Source: Mucilaginibacter sp. L3T2-6
GTDB taxonomy: Bacteria; Bacteroidota; Bacteroidia; Sphingobacteriales; Sphingobacteriaceae
Length of the DNA: 64,000 nt
Direction of reading: 5' to 3'
Assembly: GCF_030519355.1 (NCBI RefSeq)
Contig: NZ_JAUMKC010000016.1
Location: 1-64,000, forward strand
The notes under the pieces were generated by a model. It saw only the letters and a program-made list of their open reading frames with translations, did no database searches and was not told the origin of the DNA. This document shows positions 22,499-31,567 of this stretch, in pieces; position 1 is the stretch's first letter; each line of letters opens with the position of its first letter. Position numbers and translations under genes: made by a program.

Positions 22499-23523
22499 AT
22501 TTAGAAAAATCAATTATTACAGATATTCAATCGATTATCAGTAAGGCGAGAGAATCAGCAATACGTGCAGTAGACCATGAACGCGTTGTAATGTATTGGC
22601 AGATCGGCAAAAGAATTTTTGAAGAAGATCAAGCCGGTGAAGAGCGGGCCAAATACGGTTCTCAATTATTGAAGTTTTTATCTGACGAGCTTCAGCCAAA
22701 ATATGGAACTGGGTTTTCGCGGCGGAATTTAGAATGGTTCAGGCAATTTTACAGAACATTTCCAATTGCGTCCGCACTGCGGACGCAATTGAGTTGGACA
22801 CATTACAAGCTGCTTTTAAGTTTAAGTAGTCAAGAGAAATTAGGTTTTTATTTAGAAGAAGCCGTCAAAAATAATTGGACGGCAAGGCAACTGGAGCGCC
22901 AAATAGGCAGTCAGCTTTATGAACGAATGTTATTAAGTACTGATAAAGAAAAGGTTTTGTCGGTTGCGAAAAATGAACAGCAGCCTGACAAACCACAGGA
23001 TATCATTAGAGATCCAATGATACTGGAATTTTTAGGATTAAAACCAGAGGCTGCCTATTATGAAAAGGATCTTGAAAATGCATTGATTACCCATTTGCAG
23101 GAATTTATGCTGGAATTGGGTAACGGGTTTTCATTTGTAGCCCGTCAAAAGCGTATCCATCTTGATGGTGATGACTTTTTTGTTGACCTAATATTTTATA
23201 ACAGGCTATTACAATGCTTTGTCATCATAGAACTGAAAACGCATAAGATCACGCACCAGGATATTGGTCAATTGCAGATGTATGTAAACTATTATGACCG
23301 CGTTGAAAAGCTCGAGTATGAAACATCAACGGTGGGTATATTATTATGCCTGGAGAAAAATGATACTGTCGTAAAATTCACTTTGCCCGAGAACAGTAAC
23401 ATATTTGCCTCAAAATACCAGCTTTATCTGCCATCAGCCGAACAGCTGGCCAGTGAAATAGAGAAAGAGATCAGCAAGCAAAAGGCATTGGGACAGGAAG
23501 ATCCTTCAGTTGACACTCATTAG
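22495..23523 (+). CDS. DUF1016/YhcG-family PDDEXK nuclease
   Basis: A 342-aa protein. The N-terminal DUF1016_N region (about residues 5-150) contains VVMYWQIGKRIFEEDQAGEE, FSRRNLEWFRQFY and QLSWTHYKLLLSL. The C-terminal PDDEXK nuclease core contains FVDLIFYNRLLQCFVIIELK followed by DIGQLQMYVNYYD. Family members are predicted nucleases linked to mobile elements and restriction islands. Translation is coupled to the integrase through an ATGA overlap. A perfect 14-bp inverted repeat lies inside the coding sequence (22763-22791). A strong terminator follows, so int and this gene form a two-gene unit. Confidence 0.85.
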   Translation: MNLEKSIITDIQSIISKARESAIRAVDHERVVMYWQIGKRIFEEDQAGEERAKYGSQLLKFLSDELQPKYGTGFSRRNLEWFRQFYRTFPIASALRTQLSWTHYKLLLSLSSQEKLGFYLEEAVKNNWTARQLERQIGSQLYERMLLSTDKEKVLSVAKNEQQPDKPQDIIRDPMILEFLGLKPEAAYYEKDLENALITHLQEFMLELGNGFSFVARQKRIHLDGDDFFVDLIFYNRLLQCFVIIELKTHKITHQDIGQLQMYVNYYDRVEKLEYETSTVGILLCLEKNDTVVKFTLPENSNIFASKYQLYLPSAEQLASEIEKEISKQKALGQEDPSVDTH

Positions 23524-23546
23524 AATTGCTTTTCCAATTTGATTTC

Positions 23547-23590
23547 AAACGGATTGTGAATGCACTTCATTCACAATCCGTTTATTTTTT
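23547..23590 (+). terminator. strong intrinsic terminator
   Basis: AAACGGATTGTGAATG (23547-23562) and CATTCACAATCCGTTT (23568-23583) form a perfect 16-bp stem with a 5-nt loop, followed by ATTTTTT. It ends the int-nuclease unit. Confidence 0.9.
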
Positions 23591-23606
23591 AGTAAAATTA
23601 CGCCTA

Positions 23607-23627
23607 TTGGATGACCCTGTCGTCCAA
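23607..23627. promoter_or_regulatory. candidate MocR autoregulatory operator
   Basis: TTGGATGAC (23607-23615) and GTCGTCCAA (23619-23627) are inverted 9-bp arms with one mismatch, ending 11 nt before the mocR ATG. The TTGGATG half-site recurs, as its complement CATCCAA, upstream of the convergent oxidoreductase gene. Confidence 0.45.
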
Positions 23628-23638
23628 AACGCAGCGTC

Positions 23639-25114
23639 ATGACCATTCAAACGATACCTTTCAGCAATCTGATATCGATCGATAGAACTTCCGCCATACC
23701 CTTATTCAGACAACTAGCGAACGCCTTATTGACGTTAATCAGAAATGGCAAAATTAAGCCGGGACATCGATTACCTTCAAGCCGTGAGATGGCTGCGATG
23801 ATCAAGCTTAACAGAACGACGGTGATCGCAGCCTATGATGAATTGAGATCGCAGGGATGGCTGGAAGTTTTCGGAAAAAAAGGAATATTTATTTCCAGTC
23901 AATTGCCGGTGATCAATCCAAAATCTTTTAAACCTGAAAAGCGGTTCACTCCGAAGGGTCTAAGTCAATCAGATTTTTATCGCCAGATCAATTTCGATCG
24001 CCCCCCTTACCGGGAGATAAAGCCATTTCATTTGCTCATCAACGATGGTTACCCGGATTCAAGGATCACACCAATTGACTCCTTGTTCAATCGTTATAAA
24101 GCATTATTGAGCAAAGCCGATCTTCACAGCCCGTTAATGACTGGTAATGTGGCCGGAAGTTTGTCGTTAAGAAGGGAACTTGCTGATTTTTTATCAAAAA
24201 CGAGAGCCTTAAATATTGAAACTGATAACGTACTGGTCTCACATGGCGCACAATTAGCAATTTATATAGCTGCAAGCATGGTACTGAAAGCTGGAAGTAC
24301 GGTGATCGTCGCCGATATGAATTATATACTAGCGGATAAGCTGTTTGAACAATTAGGTGCAAGACTGGTGAAAGTCAAAGTTGATGAGAACGGCATAGAT
24401 GTAGACGCGATCGAAGAAATTTGTAGCAGGTGCCTCCCAGACCTTTTATATATCATTCCGCACCATCATCACCCGACAACCGTAACCCTCAGCGCCGAAC
24501 GGAGAATGAAACTAGTGGATATTATCCGCAGATATCAACTGCCGGTGATAGAAGATGATTACGACTATGATTTTCATTATAACAATAGTCCTATATTGCC
24601 GCTGGCCAGCGCAGATCATAACGGCTATGTGCTGTATGTTGGTTCTATCTCTAAAACTTTAGCTCCCACTATACGATTGGGCTATCTGGTAGGCGACGCA
24701 GATTTTATTCGACAGGCATCAAGGCTTAAACAACTAATGGAAATACGCGGAGACGTTTTGTTTGAAGAGTCTGTGGCATATTTATTTACTACGGGCGAAT
24801 TCCAACGTCATTTACGAAGGTCGGTTAAATTATACCGGCAGCGTCGCGATCGGTTTTGCGAACTTTTAAAGACCTCGTTAGGCGATCTTATCCAATTTAC
24901 CATACCGCAAGGAGGCATGGCTGTTTGGATCGTTTTTCCCCAAGATTACTCTATAAGCGAGCTTTCGAAGCGGCTTTATGCCAAAGGAGTTTATCTGAAC
25001 GATGGCAGCCTTTATCGCTACTCAGATACCATAAACGGTATCAGGGTTGGTTTTGCTTCACTTAACGATGCCGAAATGGAAAAATTTGCCACAGCGCTTG
25101 CTCAAGTCAAATAA
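23639..25114 (+). CDS. MocR/PdxR-family regulator (GntR HTH plus aminotransferase domain)
   Basis: A 491-aa protein. Residues about 15-80 are a GntR winged helix (PLFRQLANALLTLIRNGKI, LPSSREMAAMIKLNRTTVIA). The remainder is a fold-type I aminotransferase domain with VIEDDYDYDFHY and the PLP-lysine motif GSISKTLAPTIRLGYL. Members of this family use PLP or an amine adduct as an effector and usually regulate vitamin B6 or amino-acid genes. The neighbouring convergent oxidoreductase has matching half-sites in its promoter and may be a target. An inverted repeat lies immediately upstream of the start codon. Substrate and regulon are unknown. Confidence 0.85.
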   Translation: MTIQTIPFSNLISIDRTSAIPLFRQLANALLTLIRNGKIKPGHRLPSSREMAAMIKLNRTTVIAAYDELRSQGWLEVFGKKGIFISSQLPVINPKSFKPEKRFTPKGLSQSDFYRQINFDRPPYREIKPFHLLINDGYPDSRITPIDSLFNRYKALLSKADLHSPLMTGNVAGSLSLRRELADFLSKTRALNIETDNVLVSHGAQLAIYIAASMVLKAGSTVIVADMNYILADKLFEQLGARLVKVKVDENGIDVDAIEEICSRCLPDLLYIIPHHHHPTTVTLSAERRMKLVDIIRRYQLPVIEDDYDYDFHYNNSPILPLASADHNGYVLYVGSISKTLAPTIRLGYLVGDADFIRQASRLKQLMEIRGDVLFEESVAYLFTTGEFQRHLRRSVKLYRQRRDRFCELLKTSLGDLIQFTIPQGGMAVWIVFPQDYSISELSKRLYAKGVYLNDGSLYRYSDTINGIRVGFASLNDAEMEKFATALAQVK

Positions 25115-25165
25115 CCAAAGGCATTACCTCAATGGAGCTACTCTCGGCTCAATATAGGTTAGGGT

Positions 25166-25909
25166 TCAGTTTGCTCTAAGCCAATCGTCAAATGTGATCA
25201 AACCGGCACGGAATTCGCCTAGTGGCACCAAAAGGTCTTTGGAAATGTCAAAAAACATGTATTTGTTATCATTGTTCGAGATAAGCACTTTGCTATCGCC
25301 TTTATGGTTGAGATATCTTTGAACGAAGTCGGTCATTGGAGCACGTTCCGGTCCGGCGATCTCGATCGTTCCGTTTTTGGGTTCCTCCAGCGCCAGCTTA
25401 ACAACAAGCTCGACCACATCTATAGCAGCGATGGGCTGGTAATCAACTGTTGAAATGTTAACTTCTGTCTCTTTGCCCTGTACTGCAATTAGCGTTGTGA
25501 TATGTTCATGAAATTGCGTGGAGCGAATGATGGTATAAGGAATGCCGGAATTTTTGATGTTATCTTCCTGTTCTTTTTTTGCTTGAAGGTACCCGATATA
25601 CGCAACCCGGTCTGTTCCAACGATCGATAGTACGAGGTGATGTTTAACGCTCGCTTCCTTTTCGTACATGACAAGATTTTTACCCGCAGCACGAAAGAAG
25701 TTTAAGGCCGTTTCATCATCTGGTGAGGGGGAATTGGACAGGTCTATAACGATATTTGTTCCAACCAGTGCTTCTGCCAGGCCTTCGCCTGTGACAATGT
25801 TTATCCCCTTTGAAGGTGAACCAATGATTACTTGATGTCCTGCATCAGCCAATTTTCTGCTGACGTCTTTACCGATTAGTCCGGTCCCTCCAACTACTAA
25901 AATTTCCAT
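25166..25909 (-). CDS. NmrA-like NAD(P)-binding SDR-family protein
   Basis: A 247-aa atypical short-chain dehydrogenase. The dinucleotide-binding GxxGxxG motif is at the N-terminus (VVGGTGLIGKDV). HHLVLSIVGTDRV and YLQAKKEQEDNI follow, the latter carrying the Y-x-x-x-K pair, and then a substrate region (IIRSTQFHEH). Such proteins act as NADPH-dependent reductases or redox sensors. It converges with the MocR gene, and its upstream region carries two CATCCA half-sites like those before mocR, suggesting regulation by MocR (inference). Confidence 0.8.
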   Translation of the reverse strand: MEILVVGGTGLIGKDVSRKLADAGHQVIIGSPSKGINIVTGEGLAEALVGTNIVIDLSNSPSPDDETALNFFRAAGKNLVMYEKEASVKHHLVLSIVGTDRVAYIGYLQAKKEQEDNIKNSGIPYTIIRSTQFHEHITTLIAVQGKETEVNISTVDYQPIAAIDVVELVVKLALEEPKNGTIEIAGPERAPMTDFVQRYLNHKGDSKVLISNNDNKYMFFDISKDLLVPLGEFRAGLITFDDWLRAN

Positions 25910-25986
25910 AAGTTTATTGTTAGATTATTCATTACACCATTTAGTCTCTTTATAGAAACAAAATAAGGTGATTTTCAAATGTAGAT

Positions 25987-26018
25987 GACCATCCAAACTT
26001 TATAAATGAGACCATCCA
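25987..26018. promoter_or_regulatory. direct repeats, candidate MocR operator
   Basis: GACCATCCA occurs at 25987-25995 and 26010-26018, starts 23 bp apart (about two helical turns), 78-109 nt upstream of the oxidoreductase start. The complement TGGATG is shared with the inverted repeat before the MocR gene. MocR dimers bind paired direct repeats, which fits. Confidence 0.45.
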
Positions 26019-26178
26019 CGAATAAACGCGGTCCTTTGATTTTTGATGCCTACTGTATGTCATTGACATCGCACTTCACGTAACTGTTAAAATTTTCCAT
26101 CCGACTCGGATAGAGTCGGAGGTTTTAACTTTCAATATCTGCCAAATTTGTAACAAATTATTTCAAATGATATGCATT

Positions 26179-26478
26179 ATGGCAGCAGAAATCATAACCA
26201 AAGAAGATTTGCAGGAGTTTGGCCAGCAACTATTGAATCAGATCAAAGGACTCTTAGGACAGGCAGTTGAAGAACCCAAAAAGTGGCTGAAAAGTTACCA
26301 GGTGAAAAATCTGCTTAAGATATCTGATAACACGCTTCAGACATTAAGAGATAATGGTACGATTCCCTTTACCAAGATCGGGGGAATTTTATATTACAGT
26401 GTTGACGATATTAACCGGGTATTGACCGGAGAAGTAAAAAGCAAAAGGATAAGGATCAGGGCTGAACGCGCAATCTGA
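26179..26478 (+). CDS. orphan helix-turn-helix (excisionase-like) protein
   Basis: A 99-aa protein (an upstream ATG at 26167 would add four residues). The arrangement and sequence follow the element gene at 19018-19281: N-terminal helix (DLQEFGQQLLNQIKGLL), then the HTH (SYQVKNLLKISDNTLQTLRD) and wing (GTIPFTKIGGILYYSVDDI). The C-terminus is very basic (KSKRIRIRAERAI). It has no mobilization or integrase partner nearby and is probably a remnant or satellite of an integrative element. Confidence 0.7.
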   Translation: MAAEIITKEDLQEFGQQLLNQIKGLLGQAVEEPKKWLKSYQVKNLLKISDNTLQTLRDNGTIPFTKIGGILYYSVDDINRVLTGEVKSKRIRIRAERAI

Positions 26479-26520
26479 ACAGCGAAAGCTGACCCAACTG
26501 TTCAAATGGTGATCGGCTTT

Positions 26521-26628
26521 CTAAAACCTCATGGTCTTGTCGATTTCCGGCTGATTTTCACGGATGCTGGCTGTCAGTGGGCCAGGTGGCGGATGATTGA
26601 TTTGGTTTAGCCCGAATGAAACGATCAT
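26521..26628 (-). CDS. possible 35-aa ORF downstream of ackA
   Basis: An open frame of 35 codons begins at an ATG 36 nt after the ackA stop and encodes a peptide with PPPGPLTASIRENQPEIDKT. The reading frame stays open a little further upstream, so this may be the tail of a decayed longer gene rather than a real small protein. No clear ribosome-binding site is seen. Not recognised. Confidence 0.2.
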   Translation of the reverse strand: MIVSFGLNQINHPPPGPLTASIRENQPEIDKTMRF

Positions 26629-26663
26629 TTTATCCCATTGAAGTTTTTGGCGGCCTACTCCTT

Positions 26664-27863
26664 TCATCCGTTCAGGCATTCAACGCATTGCCGTGCAATT
26701 TCAAGCTCTTCATTCGTCGGGGCGATCAATATTCGTACAGGCGATCCTTCGGTGCTAATGTCGCGAATTCCATGTTGTGTCCTATCGTTTTTTTCAGCGT
26801 CCAGGCGAATGCCCAGAAATTCCATCTCACTACAAATCATTTCGCGGATCAACTTGTCATTTTCTCCAACACCGGCGGTAAACACCAATGCATCCAGCCC
26901 GTTCAGGGCTGCTATGTAAGAACCAATATACTTTTTAATGCGATAGGCATAAAGCTCATAAGCTAACTTTGCGTCTGCATTGCCTTTGTTAATTTCCTTA
27001 GTAATATCGCGCATGTCACTGTAACCGGTCAGACCCAGCATTCCACTTTGTTTGTTAAGCAGAACACTTACAGTCGCCGGGTCGTAGCCCATCTCTTCAA
27101 TCAGATAAAAAACTACGGTTGGATCAATGGTACCCGATCGGGTACCCATAATGAGGCCTTCCAGCGGTCCGAAACCCATACTGGTATCTACTGCCCTGCC
27201 ATCCTTTATGGCACTGATGCTGCACCCATTTCCCAGGTGAATCGTTATCAAACGGGCATCCTTTTTGGCCAGGAATTTACAGGCTTCTTCCCCGACGTAT
27301 TTGTGGCTCGTCCCATGAAACCCGTAAACGCGGATATGCTGTTGCGTGTAATAGGATTTCGGAATAGCATAACGAAAAGCTCTTTCAGGTAAAGATTGGA
27401 AAAACGCCGTATCAAATACGCCAATATGCGTGGCCTTCCTGAAGACTTTTTCCGCCACAACGATCCCGTTATAGGCTGGCGGGTTATGCAATGGGGCCAA
27501 TTGAAAAGTGAGCAACAATTTCTCTTTCACCGCGGGAGTGATCACCGTAGTGCTGACAAAATATTCTCCTCCGTGCACAATGCGATGGCCGACAATGCTC
27601 ACTTCGGACGTATTCTGCAATACGGGGTTCTCGCCTGTGGTTAACAGCCGGTTCACTTCCTGGATGGCTGAATTGTGATCAGGCATATTACAGGTGTGAG
27701 AAACAACCGCTTCTATATCATTCAAGAAGGTTTTGTGCGTGACGACCGCATTTGCCAGGCCAATCCGGTCGGCCAGGCCGACGCAGACCGGTTTGGGTGA
27801 CGGCCAGTTAAAAAGCTGGTATTTAAGCGAACTGCTGCCCGCATTGATGACAAAGATATACAT
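26664..27863 (-). CDS. ackA: acetate kinase
   Basis: A 399-aa enzyme that interconverts acetyl phosphate and ADP with acetate and ATP. The signatures include VINAGSSSLKYQLF at the start, YGFHGTSHKYV, HLGNGCSISAI, DTSMGFGPLEGLIMGTRSG and VFTAGVGENDKLIRE, all expected of the ASKHA fold. The start at 27863 is chosen because homologues begin a few residues before NAGSSS; an earlier in-frame start at 27890 would overlap pta. It lies 8 nt downstream of pta, so the two form an operon for acetate overflow and acetyl-phosphate metabolism. Confidence 0.95.
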   Translation of the reverse strand: MYIFVINAGSSSLKYQLFNWPSPKPVCVGLADRIGLANAVVTHKTFLNDIEAVVSHTCNMPDHNSAIQEVNRLLTTGENPVLQNTSEVSIVGHRIVHGGEYFVSTTVITPAVKEKLLLTFQLAPLHNPPAYNGIVVAEKVFRKATHIGVFDTAFFQSLPERAFRYAIPKSYYTQQHIRVYGFHGTSHKYVGEEACKFLAKKDARLITIHLGNGCSISAIKDGRAVDTSMGFGPLEGLIMGTRSGTIDPTVVFYLIEEMGYDPATVSVLLNKQSGMLGLTGYSDMRDITKEINKGNADAKLAYELYAYRIKKYIGSYIAALNGLDALVFTAGVGENDKLIREMICSEMEFLGIRLDAEKNDRTQHGIRDISTEGSPVRILIAPTNEELEIARQCVECLNG

Positions 27864-27871
27864 AGTTTCAA

Positions 27872-29971
27872 CTAGACGATTTCCTGACATTGGATAGCAG
27901 TTATAATAACAGTATTAAAAACGTCATCAACCGTACATCCGCGGCTAAGATCGTTCACAGGTTTGTTAAGCCCCTGTAGCATGGGGCCGATAGCCAAAGC
28001 GCCTGTTTCGCGTTGTACAGCCTTGTAAGTATTATTACCCGTGTTCAAATCGGGAAATATGAGAACGCTGGCTCGGCCGGCAACTTCCGAGCCTGGCATT
28101 TTACTGCTTCCAACTGCGGCATCTACTGCCGCATCGTATTGAATAGGCCCCTCCACCATTAAGTCGGGCCGGCGGACCTTTACAATTTCTGTAGCCTTTC
28201 TAACTTTTTCAACCTCCTCACCCTCGCCTGAAGCGCCGGATGAATAGGAAAGCATGGCCACCCTGGGTTCAATACCAAATTTCATGCTGCTTTCGGCGGA
28301 TGAAATTGCAATTTCTGCCAATTGCTCTGCCGTCGGGTTTGGATTTACAGCACAATCGCCAAAAACCGAAACCCTGTCGGGCAGGCACATAAAGAAGACG
28401 GAGGAGACGACTGAAATGCCCGGCCGCGTCCGGATAAATTGCAAGGCGGGCCGGATGGTATGCTGCGTAGTGTGCACAGCGCCTGATACCATACCGTCGG
28501 CATAGCCTTTATAAACCATCATGGTCCCGAAATAAGAAACGTCAGTCATTAAGTCCCTTGCCATTTCCATGTTAACATTTTTGTTTTTCCGGAGTTGATA
28601 AAGTGTTTCTACGTATTCGTGATAATGGCTGTCGGTCGCCGGGTTAACGACTTTGATATCAGCCAAATCGAGGTCGATGTCATGCCGTTGTATCACCGCG
28701 TTGATTTCTTCGGGGACACCCAGCAGGGTGAGTTCAACAATATCCTGCTTAATAAGCCTGGCAGCAGCTTTAAGAATCCGCTCATCGGTACCTTCAGGGA
28801 GAACAATATGTTTTTTATCGGCTTTCGCGCGGCTGGTAATCTGATACTGAAACATCCTCGGCGTTAAACCTGACGACGGGATAAACGTGATGATCCGTTT
28901 GTCCAGTTCAGAAAGATCAACGTGGGTATTAAAAGTCTCGATGGCCAACTCTATCTTCTTTAAGTCCATTGCTGTTATTCTTGACCGAATTGATCCGACT
29001 ATATTACTGGTTTCGAACGTTCCGGTCGAAACGGCAATTATGGGGACGACGGTTTGTAAGCCTTCGATTAACCTCGTGATCGGCTCCTCGGGCTCATACC
29101 CGGCAGTTAAAATAATGCCGGCAACCTTCGGATAACTCGAGGATAAATTCGCCTGTAGCGCGCTGATCACTATATCTCCCCGGTCACCTGGGGTTACGAT
29201 CAGGACATTTTCTTTAAGGTAGTTTAAAAAATTTGGCACCTGCATCGCGCCGGTGACAAAATGATCGACTCGGTTAGTGAGCTGTTCTGACCCGAATAAT
29301 AGTCTGCCATCCAACTTTTCATGGACCTCTCTCATAGATGGATTTCGCAAGGCTTTATCTGCTGGTATGACCGCCAGCAGCGTTTCTGTTGGTAACTGCC
29401 TTTCCAGAAGCGCCCGCACATCGCTTAAGCTGGCTTGTTGCACTTTATTGACAACCACTGCCAAAACGCTGATCTCTCTTGCTTCAAATTTGTTTAGCGT
29501 AGTGAGCACGGTGTTAACGATCTGGGCAGTGGAACGCCCTTCTCCTGATATTACCGCTATTGCGGGCGCACGCAGGTTTTTCGCAATCTGCGCATTCAGT
29601 TCGAACTCAAATGCTCCGCCTTCCCCGCGATAATCCGTTCCCTCAACGACGATGAAGTCATATTGAGCTTCAAGATTTTTGTACTTTCTGATAATGATAT
29701 CGATCATCTCACCTTCACCTTCAGATTCCATGTGGCGCGTGGCTTCCTGCCAGGTCAGTGCATAAGATTCCTCGTAAGAGATCGGCAGATCAAAATGGCT
29801 AATAATAGTATTGATATGTTCATCCTTCTGCTGGCTGTTCCGTTTGCTGATCACCGGTTTAAAGAAGCCAACTTTCCGGGCCTTGCCTAATATCATATTA
29901 ATAAGTCCTAAAGAAATGACCGACTTGCCAGTATTTCCTTCAGTCCCTGTAATAAAAACGCTTTTAATCAT
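27872..29971 (-). CDS. pta: phosphate acetyltransferase, long form
   Basis: A 699-aa long-form Pta (710 aa if the start at 30004 is used). The N-terminal P-loop domain (FITGTEGNTGKSVISLGL) of the CobQ/dethiobiotin-synthetase type is followed by a DRTGG domain (about residues 210-320). The C-terminal catalytic PTA_PTB domain contains VLPEGTDERILKAA, DGMVSGAVHTTQHTIRPALQ and FPDLNTGNNTYKAVQRE. It converts acetyl-CoA and phosphate to acetyl phosphate. The N-terminal domains regulate oligomerisation and activity in other bacteria. First gene of the pta-ackA operon. Confidence 0.95.
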   Translation of the reverse strand: MIKSVFITGTEGNTGKSVISLGLINMILGKARKVGFFKPVISKRNSQQKDEHINTIISHFDLPISYEESYALTWQEATRHMESEGEGEMIDIIIRKYKNLEAQYDFIVVEGTDYRGEGGAFEFELNAQIAKNLRAPAIAVISGEGRSTAQIVNTVLTTLNKFEAREISVLAVVVNKVQQASLSDVRALLERQLPTETLLAVIPADKALRNPSMREVHEKLDGRLLFGSEQLTNRVDHFVTGAMQVPNFLNYLKENVLIVTPGDRGDIVISALQANLSSSYPKVAGIILTAGYEPEEPITRLIEGLQTVVPIIAVSTGTFETSNIVGSIRSRITAMDLKKIELAIETFNTHVDLSELDKRIITFIPSSGLTPRMFQYQITSRAKADKKHIVLPEGTDERILKAAARLIKQDIVELTLLGVPEEINAVIQRHDIDLDLADIKVVNPATDSHYHEYVETLYQLRKNKNVNMEMARDLMTDVSYFGTMMVYKGYADGMVSGAVHTTQHTIRPALQFIRTRPGISVVSSVFFMCLPDRVSVFGDCAVNPNPTAEQLAEIAISSAESSMKFGIEPRVAMLSYSSGASGEGEEVEKVRKATEIVKVRRPDLMVEGPIQYDAAVDAAVGSSKMPGSEVAGRASVLIFPDLNTGNNTYKAVQRETGALAIGPMLQGLNKPVNDLSRGCTVDDVFNTVIITAIQCQEIV

Positions 29972-30004
29972 GTTTTTTAAGTTGAAATCCTTATTCTTTG
30001 TCAA

Positions 30005-30410
30005 GTTTGCCAGTGAAGTCGTTCACATTTTATTGAATGGCAATATAGCTGGAAGAGTAGTTGATCCGGCCGACCAATCAGCCGTCCGTCCGGTTATCTT
30101 ATTAGCGAACGGCGTTGTTGATTAAGTGGCATTTCTCCAGCAACTATCATACTGCATCCGCACGGCACTTTGCATCAGCAACAGATAGAAGGAGGCGACA
30201 GTTTCGCGTCATGTCCTTGTCTGAGCTATTATGAATGTAAAGATAGGCATTTGTCCAGCGGCGCTACAAAGGAATGGGAAGATAATTCAGCAAACCAGCC
30301 GCCTAAGCCTGATTTTTAGAATGGTGACGGAAAAAACAGAGACCTTTTCCGTTTGGAGCAATTTATCCGGCGAGACGACTATCTACACTGCGCGATAATA
30401 ACAAGCCGTT
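30005..30410. other. 406-bp interval with no recognised gene
   Basis: The region between pta and the outer-membrane barrel gene contains no ORF or structured element that I can support. It must include the pta promoter (leftward) near 30,000-30,100 and the end of the ABC operon transcript. No clear TAnnTTTG box or strong hairpin was found by eye. Confidence 0.4.
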
Positions 30411-31559
30411 TTAAAAGCTAATCTTTGCCCTCAGAAACCCCCTGTGGCGCATGCCCCTGAAGTTACTGTTCACCTCGGCAAAAAAGGATTGCCATACCAG
30501 ATCGACATCCAGGTTGGTGATCAGGTTATACTGAATAAATGGAAAAAAAATAAAGAGGTTGGTGCCGGGTGCAAACAGGAATGTCGTATTTGCTGACAGC
30601 CGTGGCGAAAACTGTTTGCTTGTTGTAAGAATAAGGTTCCATTTCGTCGGCATCAGGTTTTTAGGCGAAATATTCAGATCAACGGCGTTTGCCTGGCTAA
30701 TAGGCTTAGACAGTCCGTAGTTGTTATATAGAATCCCCAAATCAACATACCATTCCCCGGCGAATTTATAATCGCCTTCCAGCGTCAGGTTGAAATGCCC
30801 TGTTGAATCTTTTCCAGCAATAAAGTACTGCAACTCGCCTTTGAACCCTGCATCGCCAATATATCCCGTCCAGCCTGCACCTAAAGTAGGCTTATTATAA
30901 TAAATGCCGGAAATGAACTGAAAATCGTAATTCCATTTGTTGAACGATAATTTTATAGCCCCGATATTTCCGTCCCGGAGCCGGGTACGGGCATAAGCTG
31001 CCTCAAGATTTACAGCGCCACCTGGGATATATTTAATTTTAGCGCCGTCAACACCCGGTCGCTCTTCATAATCAAAGTCGAGAAAATTGTAGCTATTGAA
31101 TATATCGTTCGGGTTCCAGGTAGCCGCCATTCCCCAATTGATCCGTTGCCGGCCGAATCTCAAATCCAGTTGATCTGTCCGGTAATCCACATACAGCCGC
31201 TCGGCATTGCTGATAAAAACCACCTCCCGGGTGTTTATCCATACCGGCTGCATGTTCAAATATTCGTTTTCCGCGCGGAGGGCAACGGAACCGGCAGGCA
31301 TATCTGGCGCCTTGCTGTAAAACAGCCGTGAACGGACTTCTGCCGCAGCGGTTATTTTACCGGTGGGTTTCCATTTTACATTAACCCGGTTGTGCACCAG
31401 GTTGGCCCATCCTGCATTGCTAAAGCTGCTGTCGAGGCTGAGCATCTGCATATCCTTGATATAACCGCTAATCACGAATTTGCGGGTTGCTGCAGTGTCC
31501 TGGGCCAATACAGTGCAAGCATTAACCAGTATTAAAAGCAGGATCAGCAACTTTTTCAT
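30411..31559 (-). CDS. outer-membrane beta-barrel protein
   Basis: A 382-aa protein with a signal peptide (ending TVLAQ, about residue 20). The rest alternates polar and hydrophobic residues in strand-length blocks and ends with FLRAKISF, the aromatic C-terminus expected of an outer-membrane barrel. The region LDLRFGRQRINWGMAATWNP followed by FDYEERPGVDGAKIKY recalls DUF1302-type barrels, which often accompany LolA-like and transporter genes. It is the last gene of the leftward ABC/RND operon. Its cargo is unknown; export of lipoprotein-like or hydrophobic material is a guess from context. Confidence 0.65.
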   Translation of the reverse strand: MKKLLILLLILVNACTVLAQDTAATRKFVISGYIKDMQMLSLDSSFSNAGWANLVHNRVNVKWKPTGKITAAAEVRSRLFYSKAPDMPAGSVALRAENEYLNMQPVWINTREVVFISNAERLYVDYRTDQLDLRFGRQRINWGMAATWNPNDIFNSYNFLDFDYEERPGVDGAKIKYIPGGAVNLEAAYARTRLRDGNIGAIKLSFNKWNYDFQFISGIYYNKPTLGAGWTGYIGDAGFKGELQYFIAGKDSTGHFNLTLEGDYKFAGEWYVDLGILYNNYGLSKPISQANAVDLNISPKNLMPTKWNLILTTSKQFSPRLSANTTFLFAPGTNLFIFFPFIQYNLITNLDVDLVWQSFFAEVNSNFRGMRHRGFLRAKISF

Positions 31560-31567
31560 GGGAGTAA

